A DNA stretch of 8,248 nt from Flavobacterium psychrophilum (GTDB lineage Bacteria > Bacteroidota > Bacteroidia > Flavobacteriales > Flavobacteriaceae): the NCBI GenBank assembly GCA_020720185.1, contig DYPB01000087.1, positions 1-8,248 on the forward strand, written 5' to 3'. This document shows positions 1-5,957 of this stretch, one piece after another (positions within the stretch are counted from its first letter, which is position 1; every line of letters starts with the position of its first letter). The notes under the pieces were generated by a model. The model worked only from the letters and a program-made list of their open reading frames with translations. It did not search any database and was not told where the DNA came from. Both the position numbers and the translations under genes were made by a program.

Positions 1-147
1 TGTTACGCTTGACGATGGGGTTGTTACACTTGACGATGGGTATGTTACGCTTGACGATGGCATTGTTACGCTTGACGATGGGGTTGTTACACTTGACGGA
101 GGGTATGTTACGCTTGACGATGGTATTGTTATGATTGACGGAGGGGC
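1..147. repeat. 21-bp tandem repeat array with 63-bp higher-order period, cut by the window edge
   Basis: Seven consecutive 21-bp units begin at 1, 22, 43, 64, 85, 106 and 127. Most share the core TGTTACGCTTGACGATGG followed by three variable bases. Units 1 and 4 are identical, unit 5 resembles unit 2 (both have ACAC in place of ACGC), and unit 6 differs from unit 3 by one base. Blocks 1-63 and 64-126 therefore match at 60 of 63 positions, a higher-order repeat of three units. Unit 7 is the most diverged and runs into the terminator. The consensus unit is about half G+C, well above the surrounding DNA. The period is seven codons and two extended frames stay open (+ strand from base 2; - strand leftward from 150), but neither has a convincing start or end here. 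It could be an intergenic minisatellite or part of a repetitive protein. Confidence 0.97.
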
Positions 148-178
148 TGTTTATACAAACAACCCCTCCGTTTTTATT
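139..178 (+). terminator. Strong intrinsic terminator at the end of the repeat array
   Basis: CGGAGGGG (139-146) pairs with CCCCTCCG (163-170). After one C/A mismatch, TGTTT (148-152) pairs with AAACA (157-161) around the 4-base loop ATAC. TTTTT follows at 171-175. The U-tract lies only on the + strand, so the terminator stops rightward transcription. That implies a rightward transcription unit entering from beyond the left edge, convergent with yajC. On the - strand the hairpin is followed by TCAATCAT, a poor terminator tail. The left arm lies inside the last repeat unit. Confidence 0.88.
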
Positions 179-228
179 AAATGTTACTAATATGCTAATC
201 AAAACTCATTTGACATCAAAAATTGGTA

Positions 229-498
229 TTACTTTTTTGTTAAACTTGCTGTCATTTCTATTGAAATTGACGACCGTTCCATTTTTAGTTTCCCCGACAT
301 GGTTTCGACCACAATAGTAGTTTCTCCAATTTCGGCAATTTTTCCGTGTAAACCGCTTTTTGTAATAATTTTATCACCAACTTTCAAACCTGCTTCAAAG
401 TTTTTTTCTTTCTTTGCTTTGCTTTGTTGTGGTCTGATAATAAAAAAATAGAAAATTGCAACCATTGCAACTATTTGTATTATAAAACTTGTTCCCAT
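229..498 (-). CDS. yajC: YajC, Sec translocase accessory membrane protein
   Basis: YajC is a small inner-membrane protein that associates with SecDF and SecYEG and supports protein export; it is usually not essential. The 89-residue product has the family layout: one N-terminal transmembrane segment (about residues 5-21, rich in Ile, Phe, Val and Ala), then the hallmark IIRPQQ (20-25), a Lys-rich stretch, and a small cytoplasmic domain with GDKIITKSGLHGKI (41-54). The length is typical of the family. The start ATG (498-496) sets the short extracytoplasmic N-terminus, and there is no Shine-Dalgarno, as is usual in this phylum. It lies 46 bp downstream of nusB on the same strand. I see no TAnnTTTG promoter in that gap, so cotranscription with nusB is likely. 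Family assignment is secure; the secretion role is family knowledge. Confidence 0.95.
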   Translation of the reverse strand: MGTSFIIQIVAMVAIFYFFIIRPQQSKAKKEKNFEAGLKVGDKIITKSGLHGKIAEIGETTIVVETMSGKLKMERSSISIEMTASLTKK

Positions 499-544
499 AA
501 TGTATTGATATTTATTTGTTTGAATTTTTATTATTTTATTTGGT

Positions 545-1489
545 TTATACTAAACCTCGTCCAATTTTATTTAGTAAGCCTTTTTTTGCTAATTCTTTTG
601 ATACTACATCTAAAATTCCGTTTATAAAATTACTGCTATTTGGGGTAGAATATTCTTTAGCAAGTTCAACATATTCGTTAATAGTAACTCTTACAGGAAT
701 TGATGGAAATTTAAGCATTTCGCAAACAGCCATATTCAGAATAACGGAGTCTATCTTTGCAAATCGTGTAATATCCCAACTTTTTGATTTGTCTGCATAA
801 TGATTTTCAAATTCAGTTTCGTTGAGTACTGTTTTTCTAAAAAGTAAACTTACAAATTCTTTGTCATCTTCGTCCTTAAATATATTAGGAACTATGAAAG
901 AGTTTTTGTTCTCTAAATTTATAGCACTTAATTGTTTTAAAATCAATGTGTTTACAAGCGGAATATCATCAACCCAAGTTAGTTTACTTTCTTCAAGATA
1001 GTCAAACAATTTTTCATTTGGTGCAATAATATCTCCGAATATTGTGTCAATGAATCGTAAGTCCTCTTCAAATGAATTTTCTTGATTATTCATATATTTT
1101 TCATAAAAAGCAGATTTCTTTACCTCATCAAGTAACAGTAAAACAATATCATTATTTTCTGTCCAGTTTACTATTTTTCTGTCTTCTAAAGCATTTTTTA
1201 TTGATTTGTTGTTTGCTAAAAAATCTAAAACTAAATTATTTACAAATTTTTTGTTAGGATTTTTATCTTCTGGCGTTGCAAGGTGCTTTTTGGATCGTTT
1301 CTGAATTAATTGTACTTCATTTGCCTGAATTTCTATTAATATTGATAACAATACAAGATACAAATCTTGCATTATTTCTATACTATTGTACAAAAATTTC
1401 TCTTCTTTTAATATGTCATCGCTGTGTTTTTGGTGCATGGCAAATATGGTTTGCATCACTTTTACACGGATATGTCGTCTTGTTAGCAT
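545..1489 (-). CDS. nusB: Transcription antitermination factor NusB, extended Bacteroidota form
   Basis: NusB binds boxA RNA together with ribosomal protein S10 and assembles the antitermination complex that keeps RNA polymerase processive on rRNA operons. At 314 residues the protein is about twice the length of E. coli NusB, as is common in Bacteroidota. It opens with the characteristic basic helix MLTRRHIRVKVMQTIFA. A long, poorly conserved middle follows, and the recognisable NusB fold sits in the C-terminal third (about 205-303), with TINEYVELAKEYSTPNSSNF (269-288) and then INGILD (289-294) as the diagnostic block. The tail LLNKIGRGLV is basic. Its start is 180 bp from the VIT gene, and a TAnnTTTG element at 1578-1585 suggests its own promoter. 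YajC follows downstream. Family assignment is secure; the role of the long insertion is unknown. Confidence 0.94.
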   Translation of the reverse strand: MLTRRHIRVKVMQTIFAMHQKHSDDILKEEKFLYNSIEIMQDLYLVLLSILIEIQANEVQLIQKRSKKHLATPEDKNPNKKFVNNLVLDFLANNKSIKNALEDRKIVNWTENNDIVLLLLDEVKKSAFYEKYMNNQENSFEEDLRFIDTIFGDIIAPNEKLFDYLEESKLTWVDDIPLVNTLILKQLSAINLENKNSFIVPNIFKDEDDKEFVSLLFRKTVLNETEFENHYADKSKSWDITRFAKIDSVILNMAVCEMLKFPSIPVRVTINEYVELAKEYSTPNSSNFINGILDVVSKELAKKGLLNKIGRGLV

Positions 1490-1577
1490 TTTTTAGGAGC
1501 GTTTGGTCTAAATTTTGTTTTAGGTTTTTAATTTTTTTTATTGCTGATACATTCGTTAGAAAAATATTTTTTTTTTG

Positions 1578-1585
1578 CAAAAGTA
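1578..1585 (-). promoter_or_regulatory. Candidate promoter -7 element for nusB (TACTTTTG)
   Basis: On the - strand TACTTTTG matches the Bacteroidota -7 consensus TAnnTTTG exactly, about 90 nt upstream of the nusB start. No clear TTTG -33 element sits at the expected distance. Immediately downstream is C followed by a run of ten A (1576-1567 on the - strand), so transcription would begin in or next to a homopolymer tract. Confidence 0.45.
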
Positions 1586-1669
1586 CTTTTTTTATATTTT
1601 TAATTTTATTTCCTAGTGTTATACTTATAAAAGCAAAAAACACCACAAAACAAAGAATATTGTTTTTTT

Positions 1670-2371
1670 TTAGATTCTAACTCCAAAAATATAGCCAACT
1701 AATGCAGATAAAACCATTGCAATTGTTCCCCAAATTGTGATGCGTAAAATTGCTTTTTTGATGCTAGAACCACCAGTTTTTGCAGCAATAGTTCCTAATA
1801 TCATTAGAAAAACGATAGTAAAACCATACAACCAATATTCCATATTTTTTACTGATGCAAAAAGGATAACTAATAATGGTAATACACCGCCAACTGTAAA
1901 TGCTGCTCCAGATGAAATTGCTGCTTGTATGGGGTTTGCTTGACTTATTTCGTTGATTCCTAATTCGTCTCTAATATGAGCACTTAAAGCATCTTTTTCG
2001 GTCAATTCTATAGCTACTTGTAATGCTGTTTCGGGTTTTAGTCCTCTTTTTTCATAGATTTGTGCCAAAAGTTTTAACTCCTCATCAGGCATTTCGGCAA
2101 GTTCTATAATCTCTCTTTCAATATCTGCTTTTTCTGTATCTGTTTGTGAACTTACCGATACATATTCGCCAGCTGCCATTGATAATGCACCCGCTACAAG
2201 CCCTGCAACTGTTGCTAAAATAATTGGTTCTCGAGTTGAACTTGCAGCTGCAACACCTATTGCAAGGCTAGAGATAGATATTATTCCATCGTTTGCTCCT
2301 AATACCGCAGCCCGTAGCCAATTGCTTCTATGAATATAATGATTGTCTAAATAGTTATCTATTGTTACCAT
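1670..2371 (-). CDS. VIT1/CCC1-family divalent metal (Fe/Mn) transporter
   Basis: The family comprises H+-coupled exporters that move Fe2+ or Mn2+ out of the cytosol; plant VIT1 and yeast Ccc1 load the vacuole. The 233-residue protein has the full bacterial length and five probable transmembrane segments: about 24-43 and 50-70 before, and 150-172, 178-197 and 207-230 after, a charged cytoplasmic segment at 75-145. Signature residues are visible: GANDGI with Asp28 in the first helix, LSMAAGEY with Met65 and Glu69 in the second, and then an acidic metal-binding-type helix with Glu80, Glu85, Glu87, Glu90, Glu97 and Glu98. There is no N-terminal ferritin-like domain, so it is not an MbfA fusion. 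It lies 96 bp downstream of the dehydrogenase with its own promoter-like motifs. The family is confident; whether Fe or Mn is the physiological substrate cannot be read from the sequence. Confidence 0.9.
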   Translation of the reverse strand: MVTIDNYLDNHYIHRSNWLRAAVLGANDGIISISSLAIGVAAASSTREPIILATVAGLVAGALSMAAGEYVSVSSQTDTEKADIEREIIELAEMPDEELKLLAQIYEKRGLKPETALQVAIELTEKDALSAHIRDELGINEISQANPIQAAISSGAAFTVGGVLPLLVILFASVKNMEYWLYGFTIVFLMILGTIAAKTGGSSIKKAILRITIWGTIAMVLSALVGYIFGVRI

Positions 2372-2426
2372 AATTATTTTTATTAATTTATCAATATCAT
2401 TACGAAATTTAATGCTTTGAGTGGTA

Positions 2427-2456
2427 CAAAGTTAGCTGTTTTTTTGCAAATTTAAA
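2427..2456 (-). promoter_or_regulatory. Candidate promoter for the VIT-family gene
   Basis: Two exact TAnnTTTG matches occur on the - strand in the 96-bp gap: TAACTTTG (2434-2427) and, just upstream, TAAATTTG (2454-2447). TTTA (2456-2453) lies 18 bp ahead of the first and could act as a weak -33 element. Transcripts would start about 50 or 70 nt ahead of the ATG at 2371. The presence of promoter motifs suggests that the VIT gene is not simply read through from the dehydrogenase. Confidence 0.45.
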
Positions 2457-2467
2457 CCGCTGTTGTT

Positions 2468-3571
2468 TTATAACTGCTGTTGTTTTTTTCTATCGTCAAT
2501 GCGTTGTTGTGCAATTTCCATTGCAGCTTTTTGATTGGTCATATTATTTTTATTGGCATAATCAAAAATTTCTAGTGTTGTGTGATAGATATTTTCGGTT
2601 CTTCGCATAGATTCTGCCTTGTCATAATGTGCAATTTCAGAATAAACATTGATAATTCCACCAGCGTTTATTAAAAAATCTGGAGCATAAACAATACCTC
2701 TGTCTTTTAGAATTTGCCCGTGTAAATCCTCATTTGCTAACTGATTATTTGCTCCGCCTGCAATAACTTTCGCTTTTATTTTATAAACGGTATCGTCGTT
2801 TATAGTTGCCCCTAAAGCACAGGGTGCATAAATATCAACATCAGCGGTATATAAATCGGCTCCTGTAAATATTTTTGCTCCAAATTGATCTACAACGAAT
2901 TCCATTTTATCTTGATGAATATCAGAAATAAAAACTTCTGCACCTTCTTTTCTTAAATAAGAAACTAATATTTGTCCTACATTTCCAACGCCTTGAACTA
3001 AAACTTTTTTTCCGTCTAATTTATCGCTACCAAATTGTTGTTTTGCAGCGGCTTTCATTCCCATATAAACTCCATAGGCGGTTACTGGGGATGGGTTTCC
3101 TGACCCTCCTATTTCTTCTGAAACTCCTGTGGCATAAGGAGTTACCTCTCTCAACAAATCCATATCTTTGGTTTCCATACCTACATCTTCGGCAGTTATA
3201 TATCTACCTGATAATGAATGTACAAACTCACCGAATTTACGCATCAATTCTGGTGTTTTTTGTGTTTTTGAATCTCCAATAATTACTGCCTTTCCACCGC
3301 CAAGATTTAATCCTGAAATAGCTGATTTAAAAGTCATTCCTCTCGAAAGTCTTAAAACATCATTTAGAGCTTCCCACTCATTTGCATAATTCCACATACG
3401 GGTTCCTCCAAGTGCTGGTCCCATAATTGAATTATGAATACCTATTATTGCTTTTAATCCCGTATCTTTGTCGTTACAAAATACTATTTGTTCGTGGTTA
3501 TCAAATGATAATTGTCCGAAAACTGGATTTATCTTTTGAAGTTCGTTTGTAGAAACTATTTCTGCTGTCAT
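2468..3571 (-). CDS. Leucine-dehydrogenase-type Glu/Leu/Phe/Val dehydrogenase, NAD-dependent
   Basis: The enzyme family catalyses reversible oxidative deamination of L-amino acids to 2-oxoacids and ammonia with NAD+, linking branched-chain amino acid use to nitrogen metabolism in the cytosol. The 367-residue protein shows both domains. The N-terminal catalytic domain carries GPALGGTRMW (51-60), MTFKSAISGLNLGGGKA (79-95) with substrate-binding Lys82 and catalytic Lys94, and TAEDVG with Asp129. The C-terminal Rossmann domain has VQGVGNVG (192-199) and an acidic residue at Asp217 (FISDI) that favours NAD over NADP. PDFLINAGGIINVY (297-310) is also characteristic. Length and motifs fit leucine dehydrogenase better than glutamate dehydrogenase (~450 residues), but substrate preference among Leu, Val, Ile and Phe is inferred. 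The gene is divergent from the ABC exporter, and a TACTTTTG promoter motif lies 22 bp upstream of its ATG. Confidence 0.93.
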   Translation of the reverse strand: MTAEIVSTNELQKINPVFGQLSFDNHEQIVFCNDKDTGLKAIIGIHNSIMGPALGGTRMWNYANEWEALNDVLRLSRGMTFKSAISGLNLGGGKAVIIGDSKTQKTPELMRKFGEFVHSLSGRYITAEDVGMETKDMDLLREVTPYATGVSEEIGGSGNPSPVTAYGVYMGMKAAAKQQFGSDKLDGKKVLVQGVGNVGQILVSYLRKEGAEVFISDIHQDKMEFVVDQFGAKIFTGADLYTADVDIYAPCALGATINDDTVYKIKAKVIAGGANNQLANEDLHGQILKDRGIVYAPDFLINAGGIINVYSEIAHYDKAESMRRTENIYHTTLEIFDYANKNNMTNQKAAMEIAQQRIDDRKKQQQL

Positions 3572-3593
3572 AATTATATTTTAAAAATGAGTG

Positions 3594-3601
3594 CAAAAGT
3601 A
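3594..3601 (-). promoter_or_regulatory. Candidate -7 element for the dehydrogenase (TACTTTTG)
   Basis: An exact TAnnTTTG match on the - strand ends 22 bp before the ATG at 3571, which would give a leader of only about 15-20 nt. The same octamer precedes nusB. No clear TTTG -33 element is present. The region lies between divergent genes, so its -33 area coincides with the -7 area of the opposing candidate promoter. Confidence 0.5.
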
Positions 3602-3624
3602 ACTATTATTTAATAAAACGAGTT

Positions 3625-3632
3625 TAAATTTG
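3625..3632 (+). promoter_or_regulatory. Candidate -7 element for the ABC exporter (TAAATTTG)
   Basis: An exact TAnnTTTG match reads rightward 40 bp before the exporter ATG at 3673. It overlaps the 10-bp perfect palindrome ATTTGCAAAT (3628-3637) and lies within a 15-bp motif that is repeated upstream of the VIT gene. No convincing TTTG -33 element is visible. Confidence 0.42.
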
Positions 3633-3672
3633 CAAATAATATTAAATTGTTACTAAAAATTAGTTTACAAAT

Positions 3673-5466
3673 ATGAAAGAATTACAATACATCAATAAAT
3701 ATTTTATCAAATATAAATATCGATTTCTTTTTGGAATTGTTATAACTATTGTTGCTCAAATATTTTCAATTTATACGCTGAAAGTTATGAGTAATTCGGT
3801 GAATGAAATTGCAAAATTCGATAAACTATCGGCTACTGATAAGCTTTCGCCAATAATTCTTGATAATTTTAAATTAGTACTTCTTCAAAATATTGGATGG
3901 ATTATTTTAACTACAATTATTGCAGGTTTTTTAACCTTTTTGATGCGTCAAACACTAATTGTTATGTCTCGACACATCGAATTTGATTTGAAGAATGAAG
4001 TTTTTAAACAATATGAAAATTTATCTCAAAATTTTTATAAACAAAATCGAACTGGCGATTTGATGAATAGAATATCGGAAGATGTTGGGAAAGTACGGAT
4101 GTATGCGGGTCCTGCGGTTATGTACACCATTAATACCGCTATCAGTTTCGGGTTGGTTATTTATAATATGTATCATGTGTCAAAATCATTAACCATTTAT
4201 GCCTTATTACCATTGCCATTACTAACTTATTTTATTTTTAAATTAAGTCAAAATATAAACAAACGAAGCACTATTTTTCAACGGTATTTATCCAAAATTT
4301 CAAGTTTTACACAAGAAGTTTTTTCAGGAATTAGAGTTATAAAAGCCTATTCATTAGAAAATAAATATCAAAAATCGTTAGAGGAATTAGCTATAGAAAG
4401 CAAAGAAAAAAGTTTAAGTTTAGTAAAAATGAATGCTCTTTTTGGTCCATTGATGTTAGCTTTAATTGGAATTAGTAATTTAATTGTTATTTATTTTGGC
4501 GGAATGATGTGCATTAATGGCGTTATGGAAATTGGCACTGTTGTGTTATTTATATTGTATATCAACAAATTAACTTGGCCAGTAGCGTCGTTAGGGTGGG
4601 TTTCATCAATGGTGCAAGAGGCAGAAGCATCTCAAAAAAGGGTCAATGAATTTCTTAAAATTGTTCCAGATATTGTTAATCATAATCCTGAAAAATCTAT
4701 TATTAATGGGGAAATTGAATTTAAAAATGTGAATTTTATTTATGACGACACCCATATTGAGGCTCTAAAAAACATATCGTTTACCGTTCAAAAAGGAGAG
4801 TCTTTAGCCATTTTAGGGAAAACTGGGGCAGGAAAATCAAGTATTTTGGCATTAATCAGTCGATTGTATGAGGCAACTAATGGTCAGATTTTGATTGATA
4901 ATCAAGATATTAAACAAAAAAATTTATTTGATTTAAGAAATGCTATCGGAATTGTGCCACAAGACGCCTTTTTATTTAGCGATTCAATAAAAAATAATAT
5001 CAAATTTGGAAGCCACAAAAAAACAGATGAAGAGACCGAAGTTGCGATGGAAAAAGTTATCAATGCTGCAAAAATTGCCGTAGTACACGATAATATTATG
5101 GGATTTACAAACCAATATGAAACCGTTTTAGGAGAACGAGGTATCACGCTTTCAGGCGGACAGAAACAACGGGTTTCTATTGCTCGGGCAATTATAAAAG
5201 AGGCACCAATTTTGTTATTAGATGATTGCCTTTCGGCGGTTGATACTGAAACTGAAGAGCAAATTTTGAGTAATTTATTACAGTTTTGTAAAGAAAAAAC
5301 CACTATTATTGTAAGCCACAGAGTATCATCGGCAAAAAATGCAGATAAAATTATCATTATTGATGAAGGTAAAATTATCCAACAAGGTACTCATAATCAG
5401 TTAGTAAACATTGATGGGTATTACAAAAAATTGTACTACAAACAACTTTCTGAAAAAAAGAATTAA
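3673..5466 (+). CDS. ABC exporter half-transporter (fused membrane and ATPase domains)
   Basis: This is an exporter of the type IV (MsbA/multidrug) architecture; substrate unknown. The first ~330 of 597 residues form a six-helix membrane domain with helices near 18-38, 70-92, 145-168, 172-190, 255-278 and 283-300. The ATPase domain (about 346-590) has Walker A GKTGAGKS (382-389), Q-loop Gln430, signature LSGGQ (493-497), Walker B ILLLDD (513-518), D-loop SAVD (521-524) and H-loop His549. The usual catalytic Glu after the Walker B Asp is replaced by Asp518, as in degenerate subunits of heterodimeric exporters, yet no partner gene lies in the window. The start ATG gives the usual basic-amphipathic N-terminus. 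Upstream is the divergent dehydrogenase; 72 bp downstream is the DUF3276 gene. Lipid-flippase and drug-efflux roles are both possible. Confidence 0.93.
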   Translation: MKELQYINKYFIKYKYRFLFGIVITIVAQIFSIYTLKVMSNSVNEIAKFDKLSATDKLSPIILDNFKLVLLQNIGWIILTTIIAGFLTFLMRQTLIVMSRHIEFDLKNEVFKQYENLSQNFYKQNRTGDLMNRISEDVGKVRMYAGPAVMYTINTAISFGLVIYNMYHVSKSLTIYALLPLPLLTYFIFKLSQNINKRSTIFQRYLSKISSFTQEVFSGIRVIKAYSLENKYQKSLEELAIESKEKSLSLVKMNALFGPLMLALIGISNLIVIYFGGMMCINGVMEIGTVVLFILYINKLTWPVASLGWVSSMVQEAEASQKRVNEFLKIVPDIVNHNPEKSIINGEIEFKNVNFIYDDTHIEALKNISFTVQKGESLAILGKTGAGKSSILALISRLYEATNGQILIDNQDIKQKNLFDLRNAIGIVPQDAFLFSDSIKNNIKFGSHKKTDEETEVAMEKVINAAKIAVVHDNIMGFTNQYETVLGERGITLSGGQKQRVSIARAIIKEAPILLLDDCLSAVDTETEEQILSNLLQFCKEKTTIIVSHRVSSAKNADKIIIIDEGKIIQQGTHNQLVNIDGYYKKLYYKQLSEKKN

Positions 5467-5471
5467 GAAAG

Positions 5472-5503
5472 TTTGTTTGTTAGTAAAAAAAATATCATTT
5501 TTG
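5472..5503 (+). promoter_or_regulatory. Possible promoter for the DUF3276 gene
   Basis: TTTG (5472-5475) is followed after 20 bp by CATTTTTG (5496-5503), which matches TAnnTTTG at 7 of the 8 positions. This is the only candidate in the window with both elements at reasonable spacing. It would give a leader of about 30 nt and independent expression of the downstream gene. Read-through from the ABC exporter is also possible, since I see no terminator hairpin in the 72-bp gap. Confidence 0.38.
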
Positions 5504-5538
5504 AATTCAATAAATACAATATTTAACAACCCCATTTT

Positions 5539-5916
5539 ATGAGAGAAAATGATATGTTAGAAAATGAAGAAATATTTTCTAAAGTTTTGAGAGCAGGACG
5601 ACGAACCTACTTTTTTGATGTTCGTGCCACGAAATCTGACGATTATTATGTAACGATTACTGAAAGTAAAAAATTTACAGAACCTGATGGGTCTTATCAT
5701 TTTAAGAAACACAAAATCTATTTATACAAAGAAGATTTCATTGCTTTTAAAGAAATTTTAGGCGAGATGACCGAATTTGTATTTAATAATAAAGGAGAGG
5801 AAGTAATATCTGAAAGACATCAAAGAGATTATCAGAGAGAAAATTTTGATACAAAAACTGATAATCAACCAGCTGCAGAAAAAGATTTTACAGCCGTTGA
5901 TTTTGATGATATATAA
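5539..5916 (+). CDS. DUF3276 PUR-alpha-like putative nucleic-acid-binding protein
   Basis: The 125-residue protein belongs to the small DUF3276 family, widespread in Bacteroidota and related in fold to PUR-alpha single-stranded nucleic acid binding domains. Its conserved core is near the N-terminus: IFSKVLRAGRRTYFFDVR (12-29), then YYVTITESKKF (36-46) and a basic strand HFKKHKIYLYKEDF (54-67), consistent with a beta-beta-beta-beta-alpha PUR repeat. GEEVISERHQ (86-95) closes the core, and the acidic tail ending DFTAVDFDDI looks disordered. Only one PUR repeat fits this length, so it probably works as a dimer. ATG at 5539 is used here; ATG at 5554 (Met6) is an alternative that keeps the entire conserved region. 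It may share a transcript with the ABC exporter. The stop lies 20 bp from that of the convergent acetyltransferase. The precise cellular role is unknown to me. Confidence 0.88.
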   Translation: MRENDMLENEEIFSKVLRAGRRTYFFDVRATKSDDYYVTITESKKFTEPDGSYHFKKHKIYLYKEDFIAFKEILGEMTEFVFNNKGEEVISERHQRDYQRENFDTKTDNQPAAEKDFTAVDFDDI

Positions 5917-5923
5917 TTCAAGA

Positions 5924-5957
5924 AAAAAGTCGCAAGTTAAATAATTTGCGACTTTTT
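5924..5957. terminator. Bidirectional intrinsic terminator between convergent genes
   Basis: AAAAAGTCGCAA (5924-5935) and TTGCGACTTTTT (5946-5957) form a perfect 12-bp stem with a 10-base loop. Read rightward it ends in T5 after the DUF3276 stop (5916); read leftward it ends in T6 after the acetyltransferase. The right arm lies inside the last acetyltransferase codons, and the TAA of that gene (5937-5939) falls in the loop. Confidence 0.9.

Noticed and set aside
1..147. CRISPR array
   Set aside because: Units are directly contiguous 21-bp copies with no unique spacers, and no cas genes are present.
1..147. G-quadruplex-forming array
   Set aside because: G runs are 2-4 long but separated by about 17 bases, too far apart for a typical quadruplex.
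135..317. Rightward ORF beginning in the last repeat unit and extending past the terminator
   Set aside because: It starts at a TTG inside the terminator stem and overlaps the yajC coding end; it resembles no protein I recognise and is best explained as chance.
1416..1646. 76-residue leftward ORF upstream of and overlapping the nusB start
   Set aside because: It overlaps nusB out of frame, has Lys/Ile-rich composition typical of AT-rich noncoding DNA, and would start upstream of the candidate promoter.
1647..1666. AAAACAA / TTGTTTT hairpin downstream of the VIT gene as a terminator
   Set aside because: The stem has a single G-C pair and the leftward tail is interrupted by GTGGTG; too weak to call.
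2459..2487. 11-bp direct repeat GCTGTTGTTTT at the end of the dehydrogenase gene (2459-2469 and 2476-2486)
   Set aside because: One copy encodes the Gln-rich C-terminus and the other lies just past the stop; short, not flanking an insertion, and probably simple slippage.
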